Notes under the pieces: model-generated | Told to the model about the DNA's origin: nothing | The model's input: the letters and a program-made list of their open reading frames with translations, nothing else | Databases searched by the model: none | Shown here: in pieces, positions 25,908 through 34,755 of the stretch | Numbering within the stretch: position 1 is the first letter of the stretch | Layout of the letters: each line of letters opens with the position of its first letter | Translations under genes and position numbers: made by a program | Origin: an uncultured Elioraea sp. | GTDB taxonomy: Bacteria; Pseudomonadota; Alphaproteobacteria; Acetobacterales; Acetobacteraceae | Assembly: GCA_938010425.1 (NCBI GenBank) | Contig: CALLUO010000029.1 | Coordinates: forward strand, 1-57,013 | Length of the DNA: 57,013 nt | Direction of reading: 5' to 3'

Positions 25908-26411
25908 ATGACCGAGACGGGAGGCAATGGCGCGGGCGCAGCCCCACAGACGGCGGGTGCGCCGGGGCTCGCCATCAACATCCAGTATGTGAAGGATCTC
26001 TCGTTCGAGGTGCCAGGCGGGCCAGAGATTTTCACCCAGCTCAAGGCGCAGCCTGAGGTTTCGATCCACCTCGACGTCAATGCCCGCCAGGTCGCACAGC
26101 AGTCCTTTGAGGTTGTGCTCTCCATCCGGGCCGAGGCGCGCAATCAGGGGCAGACCGCATTTATTGCCGAGCTCGACTATGCCGGCGTGTTCACGCTCAA
26201 CAACATCCCTCCAGAGCTTGTCGAGCCGGTGCTGCTGGCTGAGGCGCCGCGTCTTCTCTTCCCCTTTGCCCGCAACATCATGGCAGAGGTGACACGCGAG
26301 GGCGGTTTCCCTCCCGTCATGCTGCAGCCGATCGACTTTCTTGCGCTGTGGCAGTCGCGCCGGGCCCAGTCGCTGGCCGAGTCGACGCCGCCCGCGGCGG
26401 CGAACGCCTGA
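25908..26411 (+). CDS. secB: Protein-export chaperone SecB
   Basis: A 167-residue tetrameric chaperone that keeps precursor proteins unfolded and hands them to SecA. Family blocks: INIQYVKDLSFEVPGGPEIF, SFEVVLSIRAEARN, AFIAELDYAGVF, LLFPFARNIMAEVTREGGFP. The N-terminal Gly/Ala-rich and C-terminal Pro/Ala-rich tails vary in the family. Start ATG at 25908 with GACGAGG upstream. Near the Tim44/mltA cluster, as in many alphaproteobacteria. Bases 26412-26695 after it hold no gene. Confidence 0.95.
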   Translation: MTETGGNGAGAAPQTAGAPGLAINIQYVKDLSFEVPGGPEIFTQLKAQPEVSIHLDVNARQVAQQSFEVVLSIRAEARNQGQTAFIAELDYAGVFTLNNIPPELVEPVLLAEAPRLLFPFARNIMAEVTREGGFPPVMLQPIDFLALWQSRRAQSLAESTPPAAANA

Positions 26412-26695
26412 GCGGGGCTCCAGCACCCGTCTGCCCCGCGACGCCCAGTCGGCGTCCCCATCTTCGGGCGTAGACGCCGACGAGAGAGAGGAAGGCCGCG
26501 CGCACGGCGGATCGTGGCCGCACACCGGAGAGGCGACCTCGTCGCCGGCTCTCTCATCGCCGTGGCTCTTTCATCCTGGCTGGGTCCCGGGGCGACGCGG
26601 CTTTTGACCATTCGGCTGCCGGCGGCTGGGAACCGGTCGAGCCAAAGGACGCATGGCGGCATGCCGTCCGCCGTGCCACCGATGCGGACGATCCT

Positions 26696-27871
26696 CTAAC
26701 CGCCGCCGCGACGGACGGCCAAGGCCGCGAGTGCGGAGATCCCGCCCGCCGCGCCGAGGAGTATCCCTTGATAGCCAACGAGCGAAAGCAAAAGGCCCGC
26801 AAGCCCCGCCCCGATCGCCTGGCCGACAAACAACGAGAAGGCAAAGGCGGCCATGCCCGTCGAGCGCGCTTGCGGCATCATCTCTGAACCCCTCGCCTGT
26901 AACACGCCATGGAAGCAAACGAGGGAAAGCCCGCCGAGGAAGCTCAGCACCGCGACGACCGGAACCGGGGGCATCAGCGCGATGCCGCCGAGCCAAACCA
27001 CCATGCCCACGCCACCAAGGACGAGCAGGCCGCGCTCTCCGAAGCGGCGGACGAAGTAGCCGGCAGCGAGCGTGTAGACCAGGGCGCCGAGCCCCGCGGC
27101 GCCGAGCATAAGACCGGCAAGCGAGAACGACAGCTGGTAGCCCTCAACCAGGAAAGCGCCGATGAAGGGCGGGGCGGCGAAGGCGATGGCCCCTTCGATG
27201 CCGACCATCACCAAAAGACGCCGCGCCGAAGCCCGAGCAAGCACGGCGCGATAGCGCGCGAGCGCGCCAATCTCGGTTCCGCCGCTCGGGCGGCCCATTC
27301 GTCTTGCTGCGCGATCGAGCGGTACGGCAGCGGCGAGCGAGGCTGCGCCCAGGCCGCCAAACACCGCCCGCCAGCCGATGAAATCGCCTGCCGCGCCGGA
27401 TCCAGGCGCCGTCACCAGATTCGACAGCACTATTCCAGTCATGAACCGGCCCAAAGTGGCCTGGCGCGTTTCGTAGCTGGTGGAGTCGCCGATGAGGGCG
27501 ATCGCCACCGGGATCAGACCGCCAGCGAAACAGCCGGCTACCCCCCGCAACCCAATGAGCAACGGCAGAGTCGGGGCGAAAGCGGAAGCAAGAGAGGCTG
27601 CTCCATACAACGCCATGCAGATCGCGATCAGCCTGAGCTTGCCGATGCGGTCGCCGATCGGCCCCAGCACCGGTTGGGCAAGGCCATAGACCAGGGTGAA
27701 GGCGGCAACGACCGGGGTAGCGGCCGCGACCGAAACGGCGAAGTCATGGCCGATCAACGCCAGAAGAGGGTCGGCAACCCGCATGCCGGCCCCCGACAGA
27801 AAGCCGGTGAGGATCAGGATCGGCAGGGGCAGAGGCTGGGCAGCCAAGGAAGAGGGCACGAATGTCAGCAT
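26696..27871 (-). CDS. MFS transporter
   Basis: A 391-residue protein with about 12 membrane helices of the major facilitator superfamily, DHA1-like (arabinose-efflux type). The loop 2-3 motif appears as GPIGDRIGKLRLIAICMAL, and the helix-5-type block is ATLGRFMTGIVLSNLV. Substrate unknown, possibly drug or sugar efflux. ATG 27871 is chosen; ATG 27955 would add 28 polar residues and neither has a good ribosome-binding site. It is divergent from the phytase-like gene. Confidence 0.85.
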   Translation of the reverse strand: MLTFVPSSLAAQPLPLPILILTGFLSGAGMRVADPLLALIGHDFAVSVAAATPVVAAFTLVYGLAQPVLGPIGDRIGKLRLIAICMALYGAASLASAFAPTLPLLIGLRGVAGCFAGGLIPVAIALIGDSTSYETRQATLGRFMTGIVLSNLVTAPGSGAAGDFIGWRAVFGGLGAASLAAAVPLDRAARRMGRPSGGTEIGALARYRAVLARASARRLLVMVGIEGAIAFAAPPFIGAFLVEGYQLSFSLAGLMLGAAGLGALVYTLAAGYFVRRFGERGLLVLGGVGMVVWLGGIALMPPVPVVAVLSFLGGLSLVCFHGVLQARGSEMMPQARSTGMAAFAFSLFVGQAIGAGLAGLLLSLVGYQGILLGAAGGISALAALAVRRGGG

Positions 27872-28023
27872 CGCGCGGGGCGAGCCGAGGCGCAAATCCG
27901 CCCATGCGCGATCGTGAGCGAAAACCAGAGCGGGTCCTTGCGACGATAGTTTCATCGAACTGTCGTTGATCGCGCGGCCAGTAGGCGCAACGGTTGCGCG
28001 TTCCGTTACCGCCAGGACACGCC

Positions 28024-29322
28024 ATGCGCCGCGCCACCCTCCTCGCCCTCGCCATCACGTTCGCCACCGCACCCGCTCTCGCCGAGATCCGCATCACAGT
28101 GCTTCAGCCGTCGGTGCCGCTCAGCCTTGGCTCTGTTGCGTTCGAGGGCGGCAAAACTCTCCTCCTCAGCATCGGCATCGGCAGTGCGGCGTTCCGTGGC
28201 CGGAACGATCCGCCCAATGTCGTCTGGACGGTGTCGGATCGCGGCCCGAACATCGCCTGTTCGGATGCGCAGCGCGTCACCGGCCTCGCCCGCGAGACAA
28301 TCTGCGCCGAAGCGCGTAGCGGGCGTATTTACCCAGTGCCGCACTACGCTCCCTCGATCTACCGCCTCGTCCTCGACACGGAACGCGGCCTGTTTCACGT
28401 GACCGATGTGATCGCGTTGAAGACGCTCGATGGGCAGCCGATTAATGGTTTGACCAATCCACTGACCGTCGCGAGCACCGAAATCCCGCTTGATGGGCGC
28501 GGGCGAAAGCTGGCGCAGAACCCCGCTGCGATCGACGCTGAGGGCCTGGTCCGTCTGTCGGACGGAACATTCTGGATCGGCGAGGAAAATGGGCCCTCCA
28601 TCGTCCATGTTGCGGCGGACGGACGGATCCAGCTGCGCATCGTCCCTGAGGGCACAGGCAAGGACTATGCGGGGGCGGGTTACCCGGTGCTCGAGCGCCT
28701 ACCCGCCATTCTCGCCAAGCGGCAAACGAATCGCGGCATCGAGAGCATGGCGGTCAGCCCTGACGAGCGCTTCCTCTACTTCATGCTGCAGAACCCGCTC
28801 GCCAACCCTGACGTTGCCGCTTACCAGCAGGCAAAGAACACCCGCGTGCTAAAGTTCGACCGCCAAACGCTGAGCGTGGTCGGGCAGTTCGTATACCAAC
28901 TGGACGATCCGCAGACCTTTCGAAAGGATCCCTCGAACCGGCAGTCGGATCCGCGCATCTCGGAACTCACTGCCCTCGGCACGGACCGGTTGCTCGTGCT
29001 CGAGCGCACCGAGAGCACGACCAAGCTTTACGAGATCGCGCTTGCGGGGGCGACCAACATCCTCGGGTCGAAGTGGGATGATCCGGCAACCCGGCCCACG
29101 CTCGAGCAATCGAACGACCTGGCGGGGACGGGTGTCATTGCCGTTTCGAAGCGTCTTATCTTCGACTCGGCGAACCATGCGGAAGCGCCGGGGAAGCTCG
29201 AAGGAGTTGCGGTGCTGCCGGGCGGCGCCCTGTTCCTCATCAACGACGATGATTTCGGCATCACCGGCGAACGCACAGTGGGCTTGATTGTGCGCGGGCT
29301 TGACCTCAAAATTGGAGACTGA
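28024..29322 (+). CDS. Esterase-like activity of phytase family protein
   Basis: A 432-residue exported protein of the phytase-like (PF13449) family. The N-terminal signal MRRATLLALAITFATAPALA is Sec-type with an ALA cleavage site. Later blocks are LSDGTFWIGEENGPSIVHV, RGIESMAVSPDERFLYFMLQ and TELTALGTDRLLVLERTEST. Such proteins form a beta-propeller and are predicted to hydrolyse phosphate or carboxyl esters outside the cytoplasm; true activity is largely unknown. Start at ATG 28024 because the signal begins there. It converges with rlmN 42 bases away. Confidence 0.85.
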   Translation: MRRATLLALAITFATAPALAEIRITVLQPSVPLSLGSVAFEGGKTLLLSIGIGSAAFRGRNDPPNVVWTVSDRGPNIACSDAQRVTGLARETICAEARSGRIYPVPHYAPSIYRLVLDTERGLFHVTDVIALKTLDGQPINGLTNPLTVASTEIPLDGRGRKLAQNPAAIDAEGLVRLSDGTFWIGEENGPSIVHVAADGRIQLRIVPEGTGKDYAGAGYPVLERLPAILAKRQTNRGIESMAVSPDERFLYFMLQNPLANPDVAAYQQAKNTRVLKFDRQTLSVVGQFVYQLDDPQTFRKDPSNRQSDPRISELTALGTDRLLVLERTESTTKLYEIALAGATNILGSKWDDPATRPTLEQSNDLAGTGVIAVSKRLIFDSANHAEAPGKLEGVAVLPGGALFLINDDDFGITGERTVGLIVRGLDLKIGD

Positions 29323-29364
29323 GGGTCCACACTTTCCTCCGCGCAACGTCTTCTACGCGCGCCT

Positions 29365-30585
29365 TTAGGCAGGACCTGCGTGGTCGAGGTGGCGAGTGTT
29401 GCGTTCGCGCCTGCTTTGCGTACGCAGCTGGCCGCAAGCGGCGAGAATGTCGCGTCCGCGCGGCATGCGAATCGGGCTTGCATAGCCCGCATCCATGACA
29501 ATGGCAGCGAAGCGTCGCACCGCCTCTGGCGTGGAGGTCTCGAAGCCCGACCCCGGCCAGGGATTGAATGGGATCAGGTTTACCTTGGCCGGGATGCCGC
29601 GAATGAGGCGGACCAGTTCGCGCGCATCCGCCTCCGAGTCGTTCACTCCCTTCAGCATCACGTACTCGAAGGTGATTCGCCGCGCATTCGAGGCACCTGG
29701 ATAGCGGCGACAGGCAGCGAGGAGCTCTTCGAGCGGATACTTCCGGTTCAACGGCACGAGCCGGTTGCGAAGCTCGTTCGTCACCGCGTGCAGCGAGACC
29801 GCGAGGTTGACGCCCAGTTCGCGCCCGCATCGATCCATTATCGGCACAACCCCCGACGTGGAGAGGGTGATGCGACGGCGCGACAGCGCGATTCCTTCCG
29901 CGTCCATCACGATCATCATCGCGCGAGCCACATTGTCGTAGTTGAAGAGAGGCTCGCCCATGCCCATCAGCACGATGTTAGAGAGGCGCCGCGGCGCCTC
30001 GCCCTTCGGCGAGGGCCACTCGCCATAGGCATCGCGTGCGGCCATGAACTGGCCAACGATCTCAGCCGAGCCGAGATTGCGCACCCAAGGTTGGGTGCCA
30101 GTGTGGCAGAAGCGACAAGTCAGCGTGCACCCCACCTGCGAGGAGAGGCAGACCGCGCCGCGCGGCTCTTCTGGATCGGGGATGTAGACGGTCTCGGCTT
30201 CGTGGCCGTCACGAAAGCGGAACAGCCACTTCCGCGTGCCGTCGCGCGAAAACTGTTCGGCCGTGGTCTTGGGGCGGGAGATCACACAGTTTTCCGCCAG
30301 CCGGGCGCGCATCGGCTTGGCGATGGTTGTCATACGCTCGAAGTCAGTCTCCCCCTGATGGTAGATCCAGTGCCACAGTTGCTTAGCGCGCAGCTTCGCC
30401 TCGCGCTCATCGGCGCAAAGGTGGATGAGAGCGCGCGCGAGCTGGTCGCGGGAGAGGCCGACAAGGTCGAGCCGTCCGTCCGGCAGCACGGGTGAGGGCG
30501 GGGCAAAGGGGGCGCGCTTTGCTTCGATGCGCGCATCCTCCTCCGCTGTGTCAACGGTGGGCGCAGTGGCGGCGGCGTCGCTCAT
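29365..30585 (-). CDS. rlmN: Dual-specificity rRNA/tRNA m2A methyltransferase RlmN
   Basis: A 406-residue radical SAM enzyme that methylates A2503 of 23S rRNA and A37 of some tRNAs. The radical SAM cluster motif is CTLTCRFC. It also has QLWHWIYHQGETDFERM (N-terminal HhH domain), GMGEPLFNYDNV, and ITLSTSGVVPIMDR; the second catalytic Cys is expected near LAACGQLRTQ. Four bases overlap the start of the IalB-type gene (30582-31112), whose stop lies at the rlmN start. Confidence 0.95.
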   Translation of the reverse strand: MSDAAATAPTVDTAEEDARIEAKRAPFAPPSPVLPDGRLDLVGLSRDQLARALIHLCADEREAKLRAKQLWHWIYHQGETDFERMTTIAKPMRARLAENCVISRPKTTAEQFSRDGTRKWLFRFRDGHEAETVYIPDPEEPRGAVCLSSQVGCTLTCRFCHTGTQPWVRNLGSAEIVGQFMAARDAYGEWPSPKGEAPRRLSNIVLMGMGEPLFNYDNVARAMMIVMDAEGIALSRRRITLSTSGVVPIMDRCGRELGVNLAVSLHAVTNELRNRLVPLNRKYPLEELLAACRRYPGASNARRITFEYVMLKGVNDSEADARELVRLIRGIPAKVNLIPFNPWPGSGFETSTPEAVRRFAAIVMDAGYASPIRMPRGRDILAACGQLRTQSRRERNTRHLDHAGPA

Positions 30586-31112
30586 CGACAGGCGTCCGAG
30601 ATCGCCTGGTAGGCGGCCGTGAAGCCGAGCAGACTGAAGGTGTCGCTCACCGTGCCGCCGCGCGGGCCCGGGCCCTGCAGGCGAAACGTGCGGCCACGAC
30701 GGAAGGCGGCCACCGCAGCCTCTCGGTCACGCGCGAAGGCGGCGTCGCCCGCGGTGAAGAAGGCGAGGGTCACGTTGCCCCCGCCTGCTTCAACCACGCC
30801 AGCGGGCTCAGCGTTCTGCGGATAGGTATACCCCGCGCGTACGGCAACCTGATCGCGCGAGGCCGGGCGGTGAGTCACCATCAGCACCACCTCGCCACGA
30901 CCCTGCACAGCAGGGGAAGAGGTTACGGCGCGGGTGAAGGCGTAACAGACGCGGCGGCCCTGTTCGGTGAAGGTTGCTGCCTCCCAGTTCTGAAAACGGC
31001 CGATGGAGGTGGGCCCTCCAGCCTGGGCGGGCTGCTGCGCCGGGCGCTGCTGGGCAGCGGCCGGTACGACGAGCATGAGGGCGGCGAGGGTGATCAAAAC
31101 AAGGCGCGTCAT
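30582..31112 (-). CDS. IalB family (invasion-associated locus B) periplasmic protein
   Basis: A 176-residue exported protein. The signal reads MTRLVLITLAALMLVVPAAA, then a Gln/Pro-rich linker. The domain starts IGRFQNWEAATFTEQGRRVC and includes a Phe- and Val-rich beta core, as in the IalB family, which is widespread in alphaproteobacteria and of unknown role. Cys residues near the start and end of the domain could pair. ATG 31112 is chosen over 31148 because the signal starts there. It is translationally coupled to rlmN. Confidence 0.8.
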   Translation of the reverse strand: MTRLVLITLAALMLVVPAAAQQRPAQQPAQAGGPTSIGRFQNWEAATFTEQGRRVCYAFTRAVTSSPAVQGRGEVVLMVTHRPASRDQVAVRAGYTYPQNAEPAGVVEAGGGNVTLAFFTAGDAAFARDREAAVAAFRRGRTFRLQGPGPRGGTVSDTFSLLGFTAAYQAISDACR

Positions 31113-31144
31113 ACCTGGCGATATACGAGGCGCGTCCCTGCCCC

Positions 31145-31738
31145 TCAAGAAAGGCCGCCGCCCGGGCCCTCCTCGTCTTCGCCGGTGAGCAGCGGCGGCG
31201 TGCCGCGTCGAAAGCGCGGCTTGCCGTGGCGGTGCGGATTTGGCGCCTCTAGCGCGGCGGTGGGCGAGAGAGGGCGCGGTGCGAACCGCCCCAAAGCGAT
31301 AAGTCGATCATACATCACGATTGCGCCGGCAACGGCCACATTGAGCGCGAAGCGGGTCGGGATCTTCACTACAAAGTCGCAGCGGGCCAGCATGGTAGGG
31401 CTAAGCGACCCGCGCTCGGGCCCAAACACATAAGCCGCCTGCAAAGGATGATGGAAGGACGGTAGCGGAATCGCGTCGGCGGTGAGTTCCACCCCGACCA
31501 GGCGACAGAGCCGGGGCAGAACGAGCGCGCCGGGGTCCGGCCAGCGATAGAAGGGGATATGGCGGGTGGCGTCCGAGGTATCGGTGGCGCGGGTCGCCGC
31601 AACCCCGGGAGAGTGGCCGATGGCGAATAGGAAGGCGGCGCCAAAAGCGTGCGCCGTGCGCATCAAGGCGCCCGCGTTGCCGGGTTTGCTCACCCCTTCC
31701 ATGCCGATGGCGAACCAGCCGCGCGATGTGTGGTCCAT
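31145..31738 (-). CDS. TrmH/SpoU family RNA methyltransferase
   Basis: A 197-residue SPOUT-class methyltransferase for ribose 2'-O-methylation of tRNA or rRNA. Motif 1 NAGALMRTAHAFGA, motif 2 YVFGPERGSLSP and motif 3 IPTRFALNVAVAGAIVMYDRL form the knotted SAM site. Start at ATG 31738 (MDHTSRGWFA) gives a compact protein; longer frames run into the divergent YdcF-like gene. Target nucleotide unknown. Only 32 bases separate it from the downstream IalB-type gene. Confidence 0.88.
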   Translation of the reverse strand: MDHTSRGWFAIGMEGVSKPGNAGALMRTAHAFGAAFLFAIGHSPGVAATRATDTSDATRHIPFYRWPDPGALVLPRLCRLVGVELTADAIPLPSFHHPLQAAYVFGPERGSLSPTMLARCDFVVKIPTRFALNVAVAGAIVMYDRLIALGRFAPRPLSPTAALEAPNPHRHGKPRFRRGTPPLLTGEDEEGPGGGLS

Positions 31739-31804
31739 GCCACCCTCCCGCCTTGCCCGAGCCGCTCTACCGCTTCCTACTGCGGCGAAGGGTGCGGTCG
31801 GGAG

Positions 31805-32335
31805 ATGCGGGTCTTGCGCGAGGTGGCGTGGATCGTGGTGTTCGGGTTTCCGGTGCAGCCGGACGGGCAGCCTACCCCCACCCTCGCGCGGCGGATCGCC
31901 GCAGCGGTGGTAGCAGCGCGACGCCACCCCGCGGCGCGACTGCTGGTCTCCGGCGGCCCGTCGGGGGGCGGTCCGGTCGAGGCGGAAGCGATGCGCGCGG
32001 CTTTGCTGCGGCGAGGGGTCGCGGCGGAGCGGATCGTGGTTGACGCGGCGGCGCGCGACACCTTGGACACGGCGCGGGCTGCCGTGCGTCTCATCCCTCG
32101 CGGGGCTTTAGTGCTTGCGGTGTCAAGCCGCTACCACCTCCCGCGCTGCGTGGTGTTGCTTCGGCTGGCAGGGCTTCGCGCGCGCGGCCTCGGGGCGACG
32201 ACGTCGCGGCGCGAGACACTCGCCGGTCGCCTCTACTGGCCGCTTCGGGAACCAGCCGCCTTTGCCTGGGACGCGGCAATCGCGACTTGGCTGAGGCTCA
32301 CGAAACGGTTTGGGGAGGGACGACTCGTTCCGTGA
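31805..32335 (+). CDS. YdcF family (DUF218) protein
   Basis: A 176-residue protein of the YdcF/SanA/ElyC type. It has a Rossmann-like core with VVFGFPVQPDGQ at the start, RLLVSGGPSGGGPVEAEAMR, DTLDTARAAVRLIPRGA and a VSSRYHLPRC block where the conserved Tyr/His lie. Some family members process envelope or lipid-II-linked material; the specific role here is unknown. No clear signal peptide. It is divergent from the TrmH-like gene with 66 bases between starts. Confidence 0.83.
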   Translation: MRVLREVAWIVVFGFPVQPDGQPTPTLARRIAAAVVAARRHPAARLLVSGGPSGGGPVEAEAMRAALLRRGVAAERIVVDAAARDTLDTARAAVRLIPRGALVLAVSSRYHLPRCVVLLRLAGLRARGLGATTSRRETLAGRLYWPLREPAAFAWDAAIATWLRLTKRFGEGRLVP

Positions 32336-32535
32336 ACCAACTGGAGAGAACGGAAGGCGAACAGTGATGCTGCGCGGCGCTGCGACAAAACTTGTATGAA
32401 CAAGCCTTTCGTCCGAGTCGCGGGAACGAATCGCGATTGTTGACGGATCGAACACGTCATCAACAGCTTGTGTCATGGAAGGGCGCCCACCACAAGCCCG
32501 TTCCTGCCATGTCCATGCAGTGAGTCCGCGATCGC

Positions 32536-32718
32536 TCAGAAGTCGCTGCAGCGGCCCTTCCGCTCCCAATCCCCATAACGGGTGGGCTCTGGCCCCGAAG
32601 GTCCGCCGAACTCGCGCGGCTTACGGGCGTCCGCGGCGGGCGGTCCGCCTTCCGCGACCGGCTTCGAGGTCGGCGAGACAGACGCCGGGTTGGAGGCTGG
32701 AGTCTTCTCTCTGGTCAT
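32536..32718 (-). CDS. Succinate dehydrogenase assembly factor 4-like protein (DUF1674)
   Basis: A 60-residue soluble protein ending in the DUF1674 signature [20 protein letters not shown] then KGRCSDF, which in the eukaryotic SDHAF4/Sdh8 helps protect the flavinylated SdhA. The N-terminal half is low complexity (Pro/Ser/Ala/Lys). ATG 32718 is chosen; ATG 32727 is three codons upstream. No sdh genes are nearby. It is divergent from htpX. Bases 32336-32535 hold no gene; TTGTTGACG and TCATCAACA there form an imperfect inverted repeat of unknown meaning. Confidence 0.85.
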   Translation of the reverse strand: MTREKTPASNPASVSPTSKPVAEGGPPAADARKPREFGGPSGPEPTRYGDWERKGRCSDF

Positions 32719-32803
32719 GCTTCCCATGTGCGATGCGTCTGCGCTGGCGCCAAGAGGCTCCAACCAACCTATACACGGTTCAAGGACAAATCGGGATCGG
32801 GCC

Positions 32804-33748
32804 ATGTCTGGCTACGCTAAAACTGCGCTCCTGCTCGCTGCGCTGACCGCCCTGTTTATGGGTGTGGGCTTCGCCCTGGGCGGCGAACAGGGCATGCTGC
32901 TCGCGCTCCTTTTCGCCGGCGGGATGAACCTTTTCGCCTGGTGGAACAGCGACAGGATGGTGCTGCGCATGGCGGGCGCGCGCCCAATCGGGCCGCAGGA
33001 CGCGCCGCGCCTCTACGCGCTCACCCAAACGCTGGCGCAACGCGCCGGCCTGCCGATGCCCGCCTTGTATGTCATCGACGAAGACCAGCCGAACGCCTTC
33101 GCCACCGGGCGCGATCCCGTGAACGCCGCAGTTGCGGTCAACACGGGCCTGCTTCGCCACCTCAGCGAGGAGGAAGTGGCGGGCGTGCTTGCGCACGAAC
33201 TCGCCCACATCAAGAACCGCGACACGCTGATCATGACCGTCACCGCGACGCTGGCCGGCGCAATCGGCATGCTCGCCCAGTTCGCCTTCCTCTTCCGCGG
33301 CGGCGACAACCGCAACAACCCCTTGGGCGCGATCGGGCTCATTCTGATGCTAATCCTGGCGCCGCTTGCTGCCATGCTGGTGCAGTTGGCGATCAGCCGC
33401 TCGCGCGAATACGAGGCCGACAGGGTGGGGGCGGAGATCGCAGGCTCCCCGCGCGGCCTTGCCAAGGCGCTCCTCCGCCTGCAGGAGCTCGCGCGGCGGA
33501 TCGAGAACCGCCACGCGGAGGCCAACCCCGCACTCGCCCATCTCTTCATCGTCAATCCCCTCTCGGGGGCACGCATGGACAACCTGTTCTCCACCCACCC
33601 GAACACGGAGAACCGGGTGCGCGCGCTGATGGAGCTCGAACGTCGCATGGGCGGGGGCGGCGGGGGTTGGACCGCATCTGGGCGAGCAGCCCCCCCTACA
33701 CCACCGCGCCGCGCCGGCGGCTCCGTGCCGAGTTCGGGATGGCGGTAA
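32804..33748 (+). CDS. htpX: Protease HtpX
   Basis: A 314-residue zinc metalloprotease of the inner membrane that helps degrade misfolded membrane proteins. Zinc site HELAH in [15 protein letters not shown], third ligand Glu in [15 protein letters not shown]. Two N-terminal and two more internal membrane helices ([31 protein letters not shown]). A Gly/Pro-rich C-terminal tail after residue 280 is typical of alphaproteobacterial forms. Start ATG 32804. Family normally belongs to the heat-shock or envelope stress response; no site was identified here. Confidence 0.95.
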   Translation: MSGYAKTALLLAALTALFMGVGFALGGEQGMLLALLFAGGMNLFAWWNSDRMVLRMAGARPIGPQDAPRLYALTQTLAQRAGLPMPALYVIDEDQPNAFATGRDPVNAAVAVNTGLLRHLSEEEVAGVLAHELAHIKNRDTLIMTVTATLAGAIGMLAQFAFLFRGGDNRNNPLGAIGLILMLILAPLAAMLVQLAISRSREYEADRVGAEIAGSPRGLAKALLRLQELARRIENRHAEANPALAHLFIVNPLSGARMDNLFSTHPNTENRVRALMELERRMGGGGGGWTASGRAAPPTPPRRAGGSVPSSGWR

Positions 33749-33866
33749 AAACCCCCTTGATCTCCTCCGCACCCGCGCCGAGGTGCGCGAGCGGGTCGCC
33801 GCCCGGCTCGGCGCGACAAGACTGATCGACAGCTTCGCAGTCACTCGCGCTTAGGTCTGCGTCGCC
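33749..33866. other. Short gene-free spacer with a possible coding relic
   Basis: Just after htpX a plus-strand frame reads NPLDLLRTRAEVRERVAARL, continuing to SFAVTRA and a stop at about 33853, without a good start. It might be the tail of a decayed gene. No firm assignment. Confidence 0.25.
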
Positions 33867-34749
33867 TCACTCGGCCGCGGCAAGCGTTCCTTCGCCTTCG
33901 ATCAGCGCGCGCAGCATCCGCCGCATAATGACCCCCGGCTTGTCGATGGGCATGGTCATCTCGCGTCCGGTCTGATCGAGCGGCACGTCGGGGTCGGTCG
34001 ATTCCAGGATGTCGCGGTCCTCCGCCGTCACCTGGCGGTCGAAGGCGATCACCTTCTCCGCCGGCGCCTCCGCCTCGGTGTCGTTGCGGTAGACCCATTG
34101 GCAGATCTGGCTGGTGCGATCGTCAATCGGGGTGGGGTCGGTGAGAATGAAGTAAGGGAGCGCGGCTGGATAGCGGATGCTGAGCTTGCGCAGGGAGGGT
34201 ATTGACCAGGGTGCCAGCATGTGCCGCACGGACCTCGGCTCCGCCCGGCGCAGGAGTTGTTCTTACCCGGGCGGGCTCACCACCACCACGTCGGAGCGGA
34301 AGACGAACCTGTCGGCAAACTCCTCTACCCCCGGTTCGACAGGCTCCGAGTGGCTCATGTTGCCGAACGAGGCGCGCTAGACGAAGGCGACATGCGCCAT
34401 GGTGATGCGCCCCTGCTCGTCCAGCGGGCGCTGAGGCAAACGCACCACCCTGCCCGCGTGATCGCACGACCAGCCGTGATACCCGCAGGCGAGCACGGCG
34501 TTGGCGTAGACCTCGTTGAGAGAGCTTCGCCGGGCGGTGGCAGCAGCGTTGCTCAACCAGCGATGGAAGGCCTTCTCCCTTGCGCCAGACGACGAGATCG
34601 CGCCCCAAAAGCCGCAACGGCTTCGGCCAATCCGCGAAGTGTGCGACGGGGCTCAGCGAGTATCAGAAATGGGCTAGGATCGGGGTTCCAGCCGGGCGCA
34701 TCGTACGGACGAACGCCTCGAAGGCCTCCGCCTTGAGGGGGCGAACGCG
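33867..34749 (-). pseudogene. Rieske oxygenase (aromatic ring-hydroxylating type) pseudogene
   Basis: Minus-strand fragments in different frames make one Rieske [2Fe-2S] oxygenase alpha-subunit-like protein. 5' part: RLLGRDLVVWRKGEGLPSLV then EQRCCHR, the first Cys-His pair; the second pair is CGYHGW in another frame (LACGYHGWSCDHAGRVVRLP). C-terminal piece from 34229: YPAALPYFILTDPTPIDDRT, ending MTMPIDKPGVIMRRMLRALI to a natural stop at 33867. There are at least two frame changes, and near 34665 the expected Trp in a FWY block is TGA (HF-stop-YSL). Substrate of the ancestor unknown. Confidence 0.8.
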
Positions 34750-34755
34750 GGACTG

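Noticed and set aside
26412-26695. A 61-codon plus-strand frame after secB.
   Set aside because: No ribosome-binding site, no recognisable motif, and composition fits non-coding GC-rich sequence.
32400-32470. A third PpsR box in the gap before the SDH assembly-factor gene (TGTTGACGGATCGAACA).
   Set aside because: The spacing between TGT and ACA is 11, not 12, and there is no paired site or photosynthesis gene nearby.
34665-34667. Use of TGA for Trp as an altered genetic code.
   Set aside because: Many genes in the window end normally in TGA, including overlapping ATGA junctions, and the Rieske gene has frame changes as well, so decay explains it.
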